43,720 nucleotides of DNA from Chrysophaeum taylorii (taxonomy: Eukaryota; Sar; Pelagophyceae; Pelagomonadales; Pelagomonadaceae): NCBI GenBank assembly GCA_029834535.1, contig JAQMWT010000499.1:1-43720 (forward strand), in the 5' to 3' direction. This document shows positions 1 to 10,649 of this stretch, in pieces. Below the pieces are notes generated by a model that had not been told where the DNA came from, ran no database searches, and saw only the letters and a program-made list of their open reading frames with translations. The position numbers and the translations under genes were made by a program. How positions within the stretch are numbered: the stretch's first letter is position 1; every line of letters starts with the position of its first letter.

Positions 1-2042
1 TTCGTTCAGTTACGTATTGCTAACTGCGGATGGTTCGCTGCCCTATTCCCCAGCCCCTTTTATCTGCATTCACTGAAAACTGTGGCTGCCTTTGGCACTT
101 TAACCGCCACAATATGCACTTACGTACCTGGCTTATGACCAGTTTTATTGATGCAACTCGCCGAGTTTGGCGCTACTATTACGTCTCGGCTATACCCGGA
201 GGAATAGCATTTGGTCTCTGAGTTTCTTAGGTCTTTACGTACCGACCCTACTATCCATCCAGCTGGAATCTGCCCCTACTACTCCTACCGACGCTGTTTC
301 CTTATCCCGAAAGTTACGCACACGCAAACCGCAACGTCGCTAAACGCAATTCACCAGCCATTGTTGGGTCCTGACGAATATAAGGTCAGAAGCGGACGTT
401 TCCATTGACGAATATAAACTAAGTGCCTCCACGGTTTGTCGCCTGAAAACAGGCACGCCTACCTCAAGGCCATCGTAAGGAACTCCAACGACATTATCCG
501 CTTTGGCTGCTTCAAACGCTTTCCTTACCCGACGGTGCGTCTCTCGTCCTATTGACAGCAAGATGGTGCTGAAGATTAAAACAGACTCTGCAGGCAAATA
601 CGTTAAGCACAAGGCTCGCCTCGTACTACGTGGCTTCCTAGCATGTGGCTGGCGCCGATTTCTTTGGTACCTTCAGCCCCATGGCCACATGACCGCAATC
701 CGGGTACTATGACATTGCAGCATACAACGGTGGCCTGTCTACCCCATGCAGACGTCCCGAACGCCTTCGTTCAGTCTGAAATCGATAATGTCTGTCATTC
801 AATTACCAGACGGCATCGCAAAGCATCGACCCCGATGACGCTAAGTACAAGGGCCGACGTCTGCCGAAACTGCTGAAGTCATATGGACTTCGGCAATCAC
901 CATCCTTTGGAACAAAGGTGGTGACGGCGGCTTCATGACGCGGTTACAAACGCCTGCATTCGGACTCTTGCCTATATGGAAGTATCCGCACATGCTGAGT
1001 TCGTCGTATGCAGTCTGTAGACGACATTGTTATTGATGCAATGACGACCCTCTTCGTACAAATTACAGGATGCCCTCCACGGTGGCGCTGTAGAACAGTT
1101 GTTCTATCACCGCCTAGGCATGCGTGTGTGTCGCACATCTGACGGCACCATTTTACTGGATGTGCAAGCCAAGCTGGATGACTTTAGCTGATCACCAGTG
1201 TTGCAACCGACCCTTAAATATCCTATGTCATCGCCCTTCAGTGCAGATGGCACTCCCAGCACTGAAACAGGGTCGTGCATCAACTGCGCTTTGCCACCCT
1301 CCTTGGCAAGCTGGTGTTCATGCAAGTTGCTGGGTGACTTCTCAAGCCGGGCAGATGTTGCGTGGTATGCATGCACCACAGCATGTTCACGTCCAAATGC
1401 TAGAGCGTTTCGCTACCTCAGAAGCCAGAAAACCGCTCACTTCGCCTCTGGTTTCACCCTAAAGGTAGTAGCCATTGAAGCTCACCGCACTGTGCCGCTA
1501 ATCAATTGATCTATCCACTGTGGTTGACTACCAACCACAGGATGTCTACTGGACAGGTTTGACCCTGGTTGCCATGGTTGACGCCGACAATGCCCCTTCC
1601 TTAGCACAGGAAGATAGGGTTGCCACCGGACGTCTTCTATCTTTTGCTTACGCGTTGGTTGGAAAAGCAAACTTCAACCGATGTTCCTGCTCAACTCACG
1701 AAGCTGAGTTGATTGCACTCAATGTTTGTGCTGATGAAGCTGTTTGGCTACGCAAGCCGCTGTTGGAACTCTCCTTTTCGTCAACCCCACCTTGCGTCAA
1801 CAATGCTAATGGTGAGAACACGCTGACCCTGTGACTTCGATGACAATGACAACCCAGGCTGAAGATATGCGCTTCATCAGAGCCTACAACTTGTCCGACA
1901 ATGCTGCCGCTGTTCACACCAGAACCCAGATGGTTCCTCTCGATCAAGGCACGTCGACTAGATGGTTAAGATTCGTGAGTACAATGGCTTCATAAAATAC
2001 AGTCCGAGTTCCGGCAAGCTGAACGTGGCGGATGGCTTCTAA
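1..2042 (+). pseudogene. Decayed Ty1/copia pol (RT and RNase H)
   Basis: Pieces of a copia polyprotein appear in order but in shifting frames. Near 560-700 is the RT entry region (a KARLVLRGF block, then GADFFGTFSPMA in another frame), followed at about 745-790 by DVPNAFVQSEID, the copia RT block around its first catalytic Asp. From about 1300 to 1500 is the connection region, and 1520-1834 encodes the RNase H block with VDADNAP, THEAELIAL and EAVWLRKPLLEL. Frameshifts and stops occur throughout, so no active protein is possible. The left end is cut by the window; LTRs were not found. The copia assignment is secure from the RNase H block; the first 500 bases are too degraded to place. Confidence 0.8.
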
Positions 2043-4344
2043 AACAACATGCTGAGTTTATACTTTTCGTTCTCTACTCGGTATGCATCATGCATCTCAC
2101 GACAATCCTGGGATTGAAGATACCTATCTAGTGACCGCAACGTCGTTAAACTATCTTTGCCACCTTTGCATGTCCACATTTTTTGTACACGAGCAGTGGG
2201 TTAATGTCATCGACACTCCATGGCCGTGGCATCTCTCCAAAATGGGCAACAGCCAAATCCACTGTCACTCCCTGCATATACACGGCTGCTACTGTGCAGC
2301 ACACCAGCGATGGCTCAACATGGATTTTGCCCTGATTGAACGAGGTTTCTGTTCTCAGAGCTCCGCTACTCCGCGCCTTTCTCTCTTCTGTTATGCGAGC
2401 GGAAAATAGCGGCACTCAACTCGATATTGAATCTGTGGCTCTTTACTGTTTGTGGAACTTACGACGCTCATATCCATGCGCCTACCCATTACTACATTTT
2501 GGGAAGCTGCTCCTGCTATTACTTCTATTGGCTGCTACAGAGGCCCCAAACGTGAACGTTTCATCCTGTCATCCTACATTTCTTCCTTCTACCACACATA
2601 ATTCGAAGTCACAAGCACCCAGTGAACTCCCCACTGAAGTGCTGAGTCACCTTAACACAAATGACCACAAAAATAATGGTCATATTCCCATTTCAACTAT
2701 CACCACTAACATTTGTTGTGCTTGTCACAACACCGATCAGGCGCCCATACCACCTAGCGTATGTGCGCGTAATGCTACTTCCTTCCAACCCTCCTGTAAC
2801 GGGTGCTCAGCTGGTCATATACGCGCAACCATCATACGCACGTATCATTTGCCAAAGGAGCTACGTCTCTTGACCAGCAATCTAACACAACATTCGTCAC
2901 TTGCTCATTTAGTCTTATCAGTAACCGATGCAGCCACAGACTCCACTACTCAATTACCATTGGCACTGGATCTTCGGCTTATTACTCAGATGCACCTGGA
3001 GCATCTTAACTTTCTTGTAACGCTCGAGCGAACACAAGCTCGTAAGACTCAGGCTATGTTCAAGCCCATCAAATACCACCATGTGATTCATACTGTTATC
3101 CGATCGCGTGCACAACATCTTAACAACGACGCATCATCTTCTGATGATACAGAACCGCTATCACTCCGGAATGTAATGTTCGGCCACACTTATGTTCAGG
3201 CACAACACTAAGGCTTCCTGCACCCCTTTTTTTTAACGTTGACCGAAACGGCGTTAAACTACTCACACTCAACGCTAGACGCTATTCTGGAGATATCTTC
3301 GCCACCGTCACCTACGCCTTCTGCTTCGCTTGCTGATTCCGAGTTCTTGTGCCAACAAGTCGACCAACTCCAGGAAACACCTCCCTGGAGAACCAGCTCT
3401 TCCCTCCTACAGCCAACACCCACGTGTTACTTATACACTGTACAAGATCACAGCGCTGTTGTCTCGCTTAATACTCACCGCTCATGATCAACATGCTACC
3501 AACTACTCCTCCCCGGACGATCACCTCCTTCATCTACGTGACAAGTTGCTCTCATGCTTCAGAGCATTCCGTCCGCTCTCATGTGAATCTGAAGACTCTT
3601 CTATCTTCGTTCTTCGTTCGCCAAGTCCAACCTTTTTTTTTTTTGAAAACCAACTGGACACCTTTCAACTAGACTCTCTATCGCCATCCATACTGAATGC
3701 TCCACTTGCACTCACCCTTCTCTTGGCACCATATCGTTCAGCTATTGGTGTTCACCACCTTACAGCAGAAGCTGACGATGATTAATAATCCTAACTCACT
3801 TTCTGTAGTATCTGTGTTTCTTAATGTTCTGCTCAAAAGGGTCAAATCGACTCTCAGCTCCACCAAGTCCAAGTCCTAAGACCCTTATACACTCTTGATG
3901 CTTCGTATGTGGCCTCTGTGGCCATCAAGACTGTATTCCTTCCTTTTTTCTTTTTCTCTTCATCATCATCTTTCTCAAGAGATGCTCTACAGTCGCACCT
4001 TGCGCTTAAGACATCTCGAGGGGGTGCAGAAAAATCTACTGCCTCTTACCCTTATCCGTCCGTTGAGAACGTGATTTATTCCTTGCCCTTCTTCTTCTTT
4101 TCTACACAATCAAATAATCCTCTGATTTGTGCCGACGCTCATCATCATGGTCTAGCGCGTCCCGGGGTATGTAGCACTATACACTTTACCTTTCTCGTGT
4201 AGTTCTAGATGCCGCCTGTCGTGTTCTGAGGATATAGGGAACATACCTTATACTTTTCATTCCCCGAATTAACTACTTCCAGACGTTCACGATGAGACGG
4301 GATGGTTTCCCAGGTGACTTACCACTGCTTGCTAAATGCTCTGA
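2043..4344 (+). other. Unrecognised decayed coding-like region
   Basis: I do not recognise a family here. A long open stretch runs at 2336-3211 (291 codons, Ser/Thr/His/Leu-rich, with a poly-Leu run near residue 58). It continues in the same frame at 3239-3487 and then one frame over at 3330-3785, which looks like one old reading frame broken by small indels. It follows the copia RNase H on the same strand, so it could be a 3' accessory frame of that element or part of a neighbouring one. From 3800 to 4344 there are only pyrimidine-rich, A/T-rich stretches. No LTR end or polypurine tract could be fixed. Confidence 0.3.
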
Positions 4345-5395
4345 AAGAGGGAGTAAGGAATGCCAGTGTTGTGCACATTGTAGTGTAGCGCTCTGGACAG
4401 GTGACCCAGGCCGCCGGCCCATCCGGCCTATCCAGGCTATCCACGGTATCCAGGGTGGCCGGGCGACCAAGGCCGGCGTCTCATCCGGCCTATCCAGGCT
4501 ATCCAGGGTGGCCAGGTGACCCAGGCCGCCTACCCAGGCTATGGGGTAGGGTCGGCGGCCCAGATAGCCTATCCAGCACATCCAGTGTGTCCAGTAGAGA
4601 TAGAAAATTCCCATATAGTGTTAGCCTTACCACCACACACTAAGAAACCAGAAATCGCTTTGTTATCAACACCGTGCTGTCCTTCGTCGTTGGAGACAGG
4701 ACACGGGGCAGCCTACCACTTCTCATCTCTACCGACGGGCAACACCGTAGAAATTACTGTTCTCTATCCAGGGTGTCCGGCTTATCCAGGGCGCCCAACC
4801 TGTTTAGGGTGTCCAGTGTATCCAGCGTGTCCTTGGATTCCAGGGCGTCCAGGGTGTCTAGCCAACCCAGGGTGTAAACGGCCGATCCAGGGTTTCCAGG
4901 GTATTCAGGATTTTGAGGGCATCAGTAGTGTGCCCAGAATAGGCCTCTTATACGGCCACGGCCCAAGCCCCAACATGATCTGTTATTCCATGCCAAACAG
5001 GGTTGGCGTGCTATCAGCCAGTCTAAACAGGGTTGACGTGCTATCCAGGGGCGGGGGTCTACTCCGCCTTGGCTCATTTTATGATATGTGCCAGATAGGA
5101 TTAACCCAGGCCTAATTTGCATACGAGATCCGGGTTACTGTCGACAAACTTCTGTCTTGAGTTTGCAGGCTCGGTTCGGCGGTCAGCGACATGCGCCTGA
5201 ATTGGGTCAGCTAGATCAGAAAGTGAAGCGTTATCGAGTATGCACTTCCACGAAGTCTCTAGATTGCCTCTTAGCTTGTTCGAGATCGACGCAAAGAGGA
5301 GTGCGAAGTCCATGCAATAATCGTTGGTAGAAACTGACACAGCGGAACTTTGCACGGCATGCGAAAAGTCGATCAACCTGAATTTGCGACCACAA
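4345..5395 (-). repeat. Left inverted arm of the REase/kinase element
   Basis: This stretch is the reverse complement of 8058-9112, with only scattered substitutions and short indels. Identity begins at a GAAAGAGGGAGTAAGG block near 4345 and ends inside the kinase coding part near 5395. The outer two thirds is built of degenerate ~9-10 bp units of the type TATCCAGGG / TGTCCAGGG, and the inner third encodes the C-terminal part of the kinase on the minus strand. Either this is a long (~1 kb) terminal inverted repeat, or it is the 3' part of a second, opposite copy of the same element. Confidence 0.85.
5101..5395 (-). pseudogene. Truncated kinase C-terminus (second copy)
   Basis: On the minus strand this encodes about 95 residues nearly identical to the end of the kinase at 8060-8340, starting at the GRKFRLIDFSHAVQ segment that carries the DFG-like Asp. 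Everything upstream of that point (glycine loop, catalytic loop) is missing, because the sequence switches near 5395 to an unrelated LTR-like piece. The copy differs by a few substitutions and has an earlier stop than the full copy. It has no start and cannot make a kinase. Confidence 0.85.
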
Positions 5396-5893
5396 CAGTG
5401 TACCAAAGAATTAAAAGGGAAATAATTGATATCGGAAAATTTCTTAAGTATAAGATAGGATTTGGAGAAAAAACCCCCTTCTCTGAACGTAGGACTGCAG
5501 AACTCGAAGATAAAATAAAGCAAGATTTTAAGAGAAATCCTACGACTTCCACCACCTGTGGTGTAAGGAGAATTTTAGGGGCTACCTGGCGTGCCTTCAA
5601 ATCCTGGCTCGCCGCTCGCGCCCGTGCCCTTGGTGGAGTCACTGGACGAGGATGGCCGTTCTCCCGAAACACAGCCACAAACAACTTCTGTGCCTGGTCC
5701 TCACAACTTGAGGATCGGCTGTTGCTTTATGATCAAGGTATAATCGAAACACAGAAATTAGGGTGACACATGTCACGGAAAAGGAAGATGATGTCATAAA
5801 GAAAACTGACATCATCACAACGGAGTAGGGTGCCTCTTATAAGGGGGGCCCTAGAAGAGGGGTAAGCCTTAGGAGGCGGGAGTTGCCGCCACA
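5396..5893 (-). repeat. Solo-LTR-like piece in reverse orientation
   Basis: Read on the minus strand from 5893, the sequence opens with TGTGGCGGCAACTCC and soon after has CTAAGGCTTACCCC. Both match the start of the gypsy-1 3' LTR (34570 onward) exactly, with a diverged spacer between. Similarity fades after about 60 bases, so this is a related, not identical, LTR family. The inner end is less certain; a CCACAAC motif occurs next to both ends and could be a target duplication. It separates the truncated kinase copy from the upstream region of the full gene. No coding potential recognised. Confidence 0.5.
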
Positions 5894-5912
5894 ACGGTGA
5901 CCAAACATATAT

Positions 5913-6277
5913 AACTAACTAACTAACTTCAGACTTCTCCCGAGCATGGGAGCCGGGCCGGACCGACAGGAGCCAGTCCGGAATCACGGGCCTGTAGACG
6001 ATGAGCGCCGAAAGGTCGGTCGGCGGAGAGTGACCATCAAGCTTGTCGCCATGCGACGAGGAGACCGCGATGTGACTAACAACCAACTCGTCGATAACCT
6101 TCCGTCTTCGCCCCCAGCCATACCCCGTCCCACTGCGAACGTTCCGGCTGCCAACCGGCCCGCCCGGGAGGCGAATAGGTGCCAACCTACGCCGGGAGGG
6201 CGGATGCACTCGCAAGGTTCAGGTTTCACGAGGCACCGTCCCCCATCACAACCGCAGTCGGCTATCAGGGTAAGGGT
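5913..6277 (-). mobile_element. SINE-like element, near full length, with 9-bp TSD
   Basis: About 365 bp, sense on the minus strand. It is flanked by a perfect 9-bp direct repeat AACATATAT (5904-5912 and 6278-6286). Its 3' end is a GTTAGTTAGTTA tail and its 5' end begins CTTACCCTGAT. The last ~70 bases and the first part resemble the ends of the LINE at 15401-18860, so it is probably mobilised by that LINE. It sits just upstream of the REase-like gene and is a later insertion into that element. Confidence 0.9.
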
Positions 6278-6345
6278 AACATATATGGTGGTTGGAAACT
6301 TGACTTCCCCTAAAAACAATACGGCTTTTGGAAGGAAAGAACGCG

Positions 6346-7505
6346 ATGGAGGCAGATGACGCTGACTTTGTCAAGGCGTGCCGTAGTGATATCACACGCC
6401 TCACCCGCGAGGTAGTACATTGCGACCCGACCGAGAAGGTGACGAAGCGTTCGAAGATCGTCGACTGTGGGAGGCCATCGTTTCCGTGACGACGGATCCT
6501 GATGACGAGGCGGGCGAGGCTAAAGCGAAGGAGCAGCTGTACGACGCCCACTGCGCGCGATTGGAACTGGCGGGGATCACGGGCTTACAGCGCGAGGGGT
6601 CGCAGCGGTTCGTCAATCGATACGAGGAGCGCGAACGGGCGGCGCGCGAGGAGCACGGAGCGAAACGGCCCCGTGTAGCAGATGGGGTCAGCTTTGAGAT
6701 AATGGATATTATTCGAGGAATTAAAGAAGGCCAGCAATCAATTAAAGAATCAATTAAAGAAGGCCAGCAATCAATTAAAGAATCAATTAAAGAAGGCCAG
6801 CAATCAATTAAAGAAGGCCAGCAATCAATTAAAGAAGGCCAGCAATCAATTAAAGCACGAATTGACGCTAAGGACAACTCTACGGATACGACAACCGCGA
6901 GCAAAGGTGACGAGGAGCTGAGGAGGTTCCAATTAAGTCGCGCAATTGAACCGTACAAGCCCGAAGAAGGAGAACCTCTCCTTGCTGAACGCATCTCGCC
7001 GGAGGCGAGCGAAGCAGACGTCATGTTGGTGCTTTTCCCGACACTCCGGAATGCCGTGCAAGATAAGCAGCTGGTGCTTGGTGACAGTCAGGACGTCAAA
7101 TGGCTGCAACAAGCCAACCAAGATACTCGTTACGATTTGAAACCCGACGGCTTCGTTATCAACAAGATACTATTTGAGCCGCGCATACACGCCAAACGCG
7201 AGTTCGAAGGTAAGCCTGCCCTCGATCCACCGGTGTACGGGTGTGTTCGATCTTTGATTGAGGGCAAGAGGGGCTGCAATGCAACTAGCAGTCAAGCCAT
7301 TGGTGAGGCAAAGATGTATGCCTCGAACATGTCGTATCATGCAAAGAAGAATAACCGGCATTCCCAAGACGTGAAACTCATCCACGTTCTCATTCTCGAC
7401 AGTATAAATTTCCGTGCAACGGTTTGGGATGAGGATCGACTTCTGCGCTGTGTCGAGGGGAACTCACCAGCCATGGTTCAAAGAGTTTCGTGGCCCGATT
7501 TCTGA
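6346..7505 (+). pseudogene. PD-(D/E)XK restriction-endonuclease-like protein with heptad stalk
   Basis: A 361-codon open frame from 6420 to 7505. A plausible original start is the ATG at 6346, in another frame, which would need a single-base shift near 6415. Counting from 6420: residues 1-95 form a charged, probably helical region; 101-146 a run of IKEGQQS heptads, likely a coiled coil; 200-340 a nuclease-like domain with KPDGF (241-245) and EGK (281-283), then QAIGEA (292-297). This is the pattern of PD-(D/E)XK nucleases. The kinase-like frame follows immediately, offset by one frame. Such REase-kinase architectures are known among Crinkler/RHS-type effectors and the transposons proposed as their source. 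No signal peptide or LxLFLAK-type header is seen. Function as transposition enzyme or effector is inference. Confidence 0.7.
6715..6860 (+). repeat. In-frame 21-bp tandem repeats coding for heptads
   Basis: Five units of a 21-bp sequence beginning ATTAAAGAAGGCCAGCAATC encode IKEGQQS, with two 12-bp IKES spacers. The units are virtually identical at the DNA level, so the array expanded recently. Because the unit is seven codons with Ile at a fixed position, copy-number changes preserve both frame and heptad register. Confidence 0.95.
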
Positions 7506-8365
7506 TGGGGCCTAGTCTCTCTGGCAAGTTGTACGCCATGGTGTCTCCAGATTGTCAGCCTGCCATGGATCCGCTAGAAATACTTGCGACGTCGGCACTG
7601 GAACAAAATGAACTTCGGGATTATGTTCTCCACAAGGAGCGTCCAGTTCTCGGCCGCGGCATGACTGGCATCGTCCTTCAGATGACCCGCCAAGGTAGCG
7701 CTCACGAGCCGATCGCGGTGAAATTGATTCGAGCCGATTCTTCGAGGTTTGCAAATAACGAAATGAAAATCATACTATTTCTCCAAAAAGAAGCGGGCTT
7801 CGTCTCCTTCGTCTCGCGTTTCGAATGGAAACCTCCTGGTGCACATGGACAAGCGTGTGCCATACTCACTTTCCCCGTTGGCAGACCACTTCGCCGAGAT
7901 CGACAATCACATAAACCGACCGTTCCCTTGACTGACGGAAAATATAGCCCGCTGGGCATTGGTCATATCATGTTAATCCTAGAGTCGATCGACGACCTCC
8001 ACACCGCAGGCATCGTCCATTTTGATGCTCGAATCGAAAATATTATCGTTGTTGGTCGCAAATTCAGGTTGATCGACTTTTCGCATGCCGTGCAAAGTTC
8101 CGCTGAGTCAGTTTCTACCAACGATTATTGCATGGACTTCGCACTCCTCTTTGCGTCGATCTCGAACAAGCTAAGAGGCAATCTGGAGACTTCGTGGAAG
8201 TGCATACTCGATAACGCTTCACTTTCTGATCTAGCTGACCCAATTCAGGCGCATGTCGCTGACCGCCGAACCGAGCCTGCAAACTCAAGACAGAAGTTTT
8301 TCGACAGTAACCCGGATCTCGTATGCAAATTAGGCCTGGTTAATCCTATCTGGCACATATCATAA
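7490..8365 (+). CDS. Protein kinase-like domain of the REase/kinase element
   Basis: Open for 291 codons; the GTG at 7490 is only the first possible start, and the domain is probably the C-terminal half of a fusion with the upstream REase-like frame, which ends at 7505 in another frame (overlap 16 bp). Kinase hallmarks are in order: glycine loop GRGMTGIV (55-62), AVKL with Lys78, an acidic residue in NEMKII (Glu91), catalytic loop HFDARIENI (177-185, Asp179 and Asn184), and DFS in place of DFG (Asp196). All key polar residues are kept, so the fold may be active despite the frame break. The last ~95 residues are duplicated in reverse at 5101-5395. Confidence 0.75.
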   Translation: MARFLMGPSLSGKLYAMVSPDCQPAMDPLEILATSALEQNELRDYVLHKERPVLGRGMTGIVLQMTRQGSAHEPIAVKLIRADSSRFANNEMKIILFLQKEAGFVSFVSRFEWKPPGAHGQACAILTFPVGRPLRRDRQSHKPTVPLTDGKYSPLGIGHIMLILESIDDLHTAGIVHFDARIENIIVVGRKFRLIDFSHAVQSSAESVSTNDYCMDFALLFASISNKLRGNLETSWKCILDNASLSDLADPIQAHVADRRTEPANSRQKFFDSNPDLVCKLGLVNPIWHIS

Positions 8366-9112
8366 AATGAGCCAAGGCGGAGTAGACCCCCGCCCCTGGA
8401 TAGCACGTCAACCCTGTTTAGACTGGCTGATAGCACGCCAGCCCTGTTTGGCATGGAATAACAGATCATGTTGGGGCTTGGGCCGTGGGCCGTATAAGAG
8501 GCCTATTCTGGGCACATTACTGATGCCCTCAAAATCCTGAATAAATACCCTGGAAACCCTGGATCGGCCGTTTACACCCTGGGTCGGCTAGACACCCTGG
8601 ACGCCCTGGAAACCAAGGACACGCTGGATACACTGGACGCCCTAAACTGGTTGGGCGCCCTTGATAAGCCGGACACCCTGGATAGAAAACAGTAATTTCT
8701 ACGGTGTTGCCCTTCGGTACAGATGAGAAGTGGTAGGCTGCCCCGTGTCCTGTCTCTAACGACAAAGGACAGCACGGTGTTGATAACACAGCGATTTCTG
8801 GTTTCTTAGTGTGTGGTGGTAAGGCTAACCCTTGATGGGAATTTTCTATCTGTACTGGACACACTGGATGTGCTGGATAGGCTATCTGGGCCGCCGACTC
8901 TACCCCATAGCCTGGGTAGGCCGGATGGACCGGCGGCCTAGGTCGCCTGGCCACCCTGGATAGGCCGGATGAGGCGCCGGCCTTGGTCGCCCGGCCACCC
9001 TGGATACCGTGGATAGCCTGGATAGGCCGGATGGGCCGGCGGCCTGGGTCACCCGTCCAGAGCGCTACACTACAATGTGTACGGCACTGGCATTCCTTAC
9101 TCCCTCTTTTCC
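8058..9112 (+). repeat. Right inverted arm of the REase/kinase element
   Basis: Reverse complement of 4345-5395. It starts inside the kinase reading frame, covers its stop at 8365 and then about 700 bp of non-coding DNA made of degenerate ACNCTGGA-type 9-10 bp units (about 8540-8700 and 8860-9050). The outer 55 bases (CCAGAGCGCTACACTACAAT onward) resemble the beginning of the LTR at 9129. Confidence 0.85.
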
Positions 9113-9314
9113 ACTTCTTCTACTTGAGGGTCCAGAGAGCTACACTATTTATTATGTGTACGACACTGGAACATTTCACTCCTTTTACACCTATCTCCGC
9201 AAGAGGATTTTCTCTCCGTAATACGGCCTTCCCTCCTTCCTTCCTTACCCCTTCCGCCCTTATATCTCTGATTATGAAGAATTAGATCTGCAGTTCACTT
9301 CCAACAAGGAGTAG

Positions 9315-10365
9315 ACAAGTGCAGGCCAGTAAGTTCACCTAGTCCCAATCTCTAACCCCAGTAAGTTCACCTGGTCCCAGTAAGTTCACCTGGTCAGTAA
9401 GTTCACCTAGTCCAAATCTCTAACCCCAGTAAGTTCGGCGTAAACCCACTCGTGCTCACGCACACTCCTTTGAGCTCGTCGCTCTCACCCCCGCCAATCC
9501 AAGCTGCTTTGATCCGCTCGCGCCGCCAACCCTTGAGTTTACTCTAAAACCCCCAGTAAGCTCACCTGGTCCCAGTAAGTTCACCTGGTCACTATAATCA
9601 CCTAGTCCCAATCTCAAACCCCAGTAAGTTCACCTGGTCCCAGTAAGCTAACCTACAGTGCGCGTGTAGACGCCGGGAGGGGGCTTATTGGTATTGCGCA
9701 GCACGTGTGGGGTAGGGTGGAGTCGTCGACTCAGAAGAGCATATTCTCGGGGTTGCCGATCGACAGAGAGCCACGTAGAGCTGGACGTGACAGAAGACGG
9801 GCTTGTGGGCAAGAGGACGCGGACCTCGCGGGGCGTCTGGTCCTGGCTCTTGTTGATCGTTTGGCGTAGGCGGGCCTTAAGGGGTACAGGTTGGAGGAGC
9901 CTCGGTGACACGACACGATCGATCATGTATCTGGTACCGTTGCAGTGGCCGTGCGACGGGTCGAGGTTGCGAAGACTTTAAGCTCGCGATCAAAGCCAGC
10001 ATGCCGTTGGTTGTAAGGGAGTTCAAAACTCGACTGTAAAGAGCGAGGCGTCGTCTTGCGACCCAACCTAGTCGGCCGAAAAGAACTCCGACGCGTCGTC
10101 TCCGGGAAAAAAAGGCCGCGGTCATGCGCGCGTTGTCAGCATCGACAACATCGTTTCGACGGGGGGTGAGAATGGTGCGCCTTAAAGTCTAATAATAAAG
10201 AGCCGCCGCGGGTCGTGGAAATAGTCTGCGAGGTCGCCGTAGACGGCTTGGAGGATCACTGTCTGGCTCGGGGGCCAACCTGATCCTTACCCTAAATCGA
10301 GGCACAAACAGACAAACAGACAAACAGACAGACAGACAAACAGACAAACATCTGTCGATTAGTAG
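9315..10365 (-). mobile_element. Non-autonomous Helitron, both ends present
   Basis: Sense on the minus strand, about 1.05 kb. The 5' end is ACTACTAATCGACAG followed by a TTTGTCTG microsatellite; the 3' end is GGCCTGCACTTGT. The middle encodes a decayed C-terminal part of a Pif1-type Helitron helicase (HDP...LFQRAILTP and, in another frame, TINKSQGQT). The 3' third is an array of repeats like CAGGTGAACTTACTGGGAC. Three related copies lie on the plus strand at about 25473, 26940 and 35360. Rep and the helicase N-terminus are absent, so it depends on another element. Confidence 0.75.
9320..9655 (-). repeat. Helitron 3' subterminal repeat array
   Basis: About eight spaced copies of a ~20-bp unit, on the plus strand read as CCCAGTAAGTTCACCTGGT, some with CTAGT and followed by CCAATCTCTAACCC. 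The same array in the opposite direction follows the helicase fragment in the other three Helitron copies (26105-26454, 27565-27923, 35996-36030). Its fixed position next to the 3' end suggests a structural role in the element. Confidence 0.85.
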
Positions 10366-10649
10366 TTAGGACCACCAGGTGCGTACCGTCGGGTACGGGG
10401 TTTTCGGTTTAATTAACAGAGACTTCGTTTAACGTTATCAGTGTAAACGCTTCTATGGGACTTAATGTCCTTAAGGAGTCGGGGCCTAAATCCCTACCTT
10501 GTGTAATAGCATGTGACAAGCGGAATGGTCTGTACACCCCTAAGACTGCACGCAGTCTCTACCATGAACCCGGAGAGGGTCAAATCTCTCCAGAACTGAT
10601 CTAGGTTGGTTATCCCTCTGCCATAATAGAAGCATGTTCAGACACTAAA

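Larger units (their letters stand above)
9129..10602 (+). repeat. Left LTR of a short LTR element, split by a Helitron
   Basis: The LTR is in two parts, 9129-9314 and 10366-10602 (about 420 bp together). The same order of sequence occurs in 11041-12105: CCAGAGAGCTACAC at the start, TTTTCTCTCCGTAATACGG, then CCAGGTGCGTACCGTCGG, and GTCAAATCTCTCCAG at the end. The Helitron at 9315-10365 lies between the two parts with a TAG trinucleotide on both sides. The pairing as LTRs of one element is inferred from the shared start and end around a short internal region. Confidence 0.65.

Noticed and set aside
4516..5115. Collagen-like reading frame with many Pro-Gly residues (also 8529-8954 on the minus strand)
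   Set aside because: It is a by-product of the 9-bp repeats in the inverted arms; all frames through the array look repetitive and no start or domain supports a gene.
9320..9655. Regularly spaced repeats that might suggest a CRISPR array
   Set aside because: Spacers are not unique, unit length and spacing vary, and the same array recurs at the 3' end of every Helitron copy.
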